Positions 5,718 through 5,791 of a DNA stretch of 5,791 nucleotides are shown piece after piece (within the stretch, counting starts at the first letter, position 1; every line of letters starts with the position of its first letter). This DNA is from an uncultured Clostridium sp. (lineage in GTDB: Bacteria; Bacillota; Clostridia; TANB77; CAG-508). The translations under genes were made by a program, and so were the position numbers. The stretch covers positions 1 to 5,791 of the forward strand of contig CAMMNR010000119.1 of NCBI GenBank assembly GCA_946498265.1. Reading direction: 5' to 3'. The notes beneath the pieces were generated by a model. It ran no database searches. It saw only the letters and a program-made list of their open reading frames with translations, and was not told where the DNA came from.

Positions 5718-5791
5718 GGGGACGTTCCTTCAATCACTAAAATTCGGGATAATGGGGACGGACCTTGGGGAATTTACCATTTTGGGGACGC
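5718..5791 (+). repeat. GGGGACG-type intergenic repeat, copy B, cut by the window edge
   Basis: GGGGACG occurs three times, at 5718-5724, 5754-5760 and 5784-5790. The first 51 nt (5718-5768) match copy A (1227-1277 read on the minus strand) at 46 of 51 positions, with the same 36-nt spacing between motifs. The central palindrome is less perfect here, pairing 6 of 8 positions with one wobble. The third motif continues beyond the part shared with copy A, so the element probably extends past the window. Its G-rich composition contrasts sharply with the surrounding AT-rich DNA. No transposase gene is visible. Confidence 0.78.

Noticed and set aside
1227..5768. Composite transposon bounded by the two inverted GGGGACG repeats
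   Set aside because: The enclosed genes are ordinary chromosomal genes with matching composition, no transposase is present, and no target-site duplication can be seen. Independent repeat insertions explain the pattern more simply.

Overview
The window is very AT-rich, and all five supported genes read on the minus strand. Starts are preceded by clear Shine-Dalgarno sites, mostly AAGGAGG-like, and promoters are of the TTGNNN-17/18-TATAAT type. This suggests a low-GC Firmicute, probably a gut-type member of the Clostridia. The assignment rests on base composition, signals and protein families; no rRNA or other taxonomic marker is present.

Layout in coordinate order (transcription runs right to left). 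1-89 is a short non-coding edge in which I see no gene and no convincing terminator. 90-1148 is an NAD(P)-dependent dehydrogenase of the DapB-like / 2,4-diaminopentanoate dehydrogenase family, with its own promoter. 1227-1277 is a GGGGACG-containing repeat with a perfect internal palindrome. 1284-1976 is the MTA/SAH nucleosidase mtnN, with its own promoter. 2053-2090 is an intrinsic terminator ending the next gene, 2105-2959, an unrecognised coiled-coil protein with an acidic linker and a basic tail. 2960-3332 is a 373-nt non-coding stretch. It holds a promoter for the coiled-coil gene, a phased series of heptamer repeats with 11-bp spacing that looks like a response-regulator binding site, and a 56-nt near-perfect hairpin. 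3333-5048 is a long-chain acyl-CoA synthetase, and 5066-5635 is a TetR-family regulator 17 nt upstream of it; the two almost certainly share a transcript. 5636-5791 holds the tetR promoter and a second copy of the GGGGACG repeat, inverted relative to the first and running off the window.

Functionally, the tetR-acs pair looks like a fatty-acid activation unit with a local, probably acyl-CoA-sensing regulator. mtnN is housekeeping recycling of S-adenosylmethionine by-products. The dehydrogenase points to amino-acid catabolism, but none of the usual ornithine-pathway partners lies inside the window. I see no CRISPR array, tRNA, rRNA, complete insertion sequence or phage gene. Most of the region is ordinary chromosome. 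The least explained items are the coiled-coil protein, the phased repeats upstream of it, and the two inverted GGGGACG repeats.
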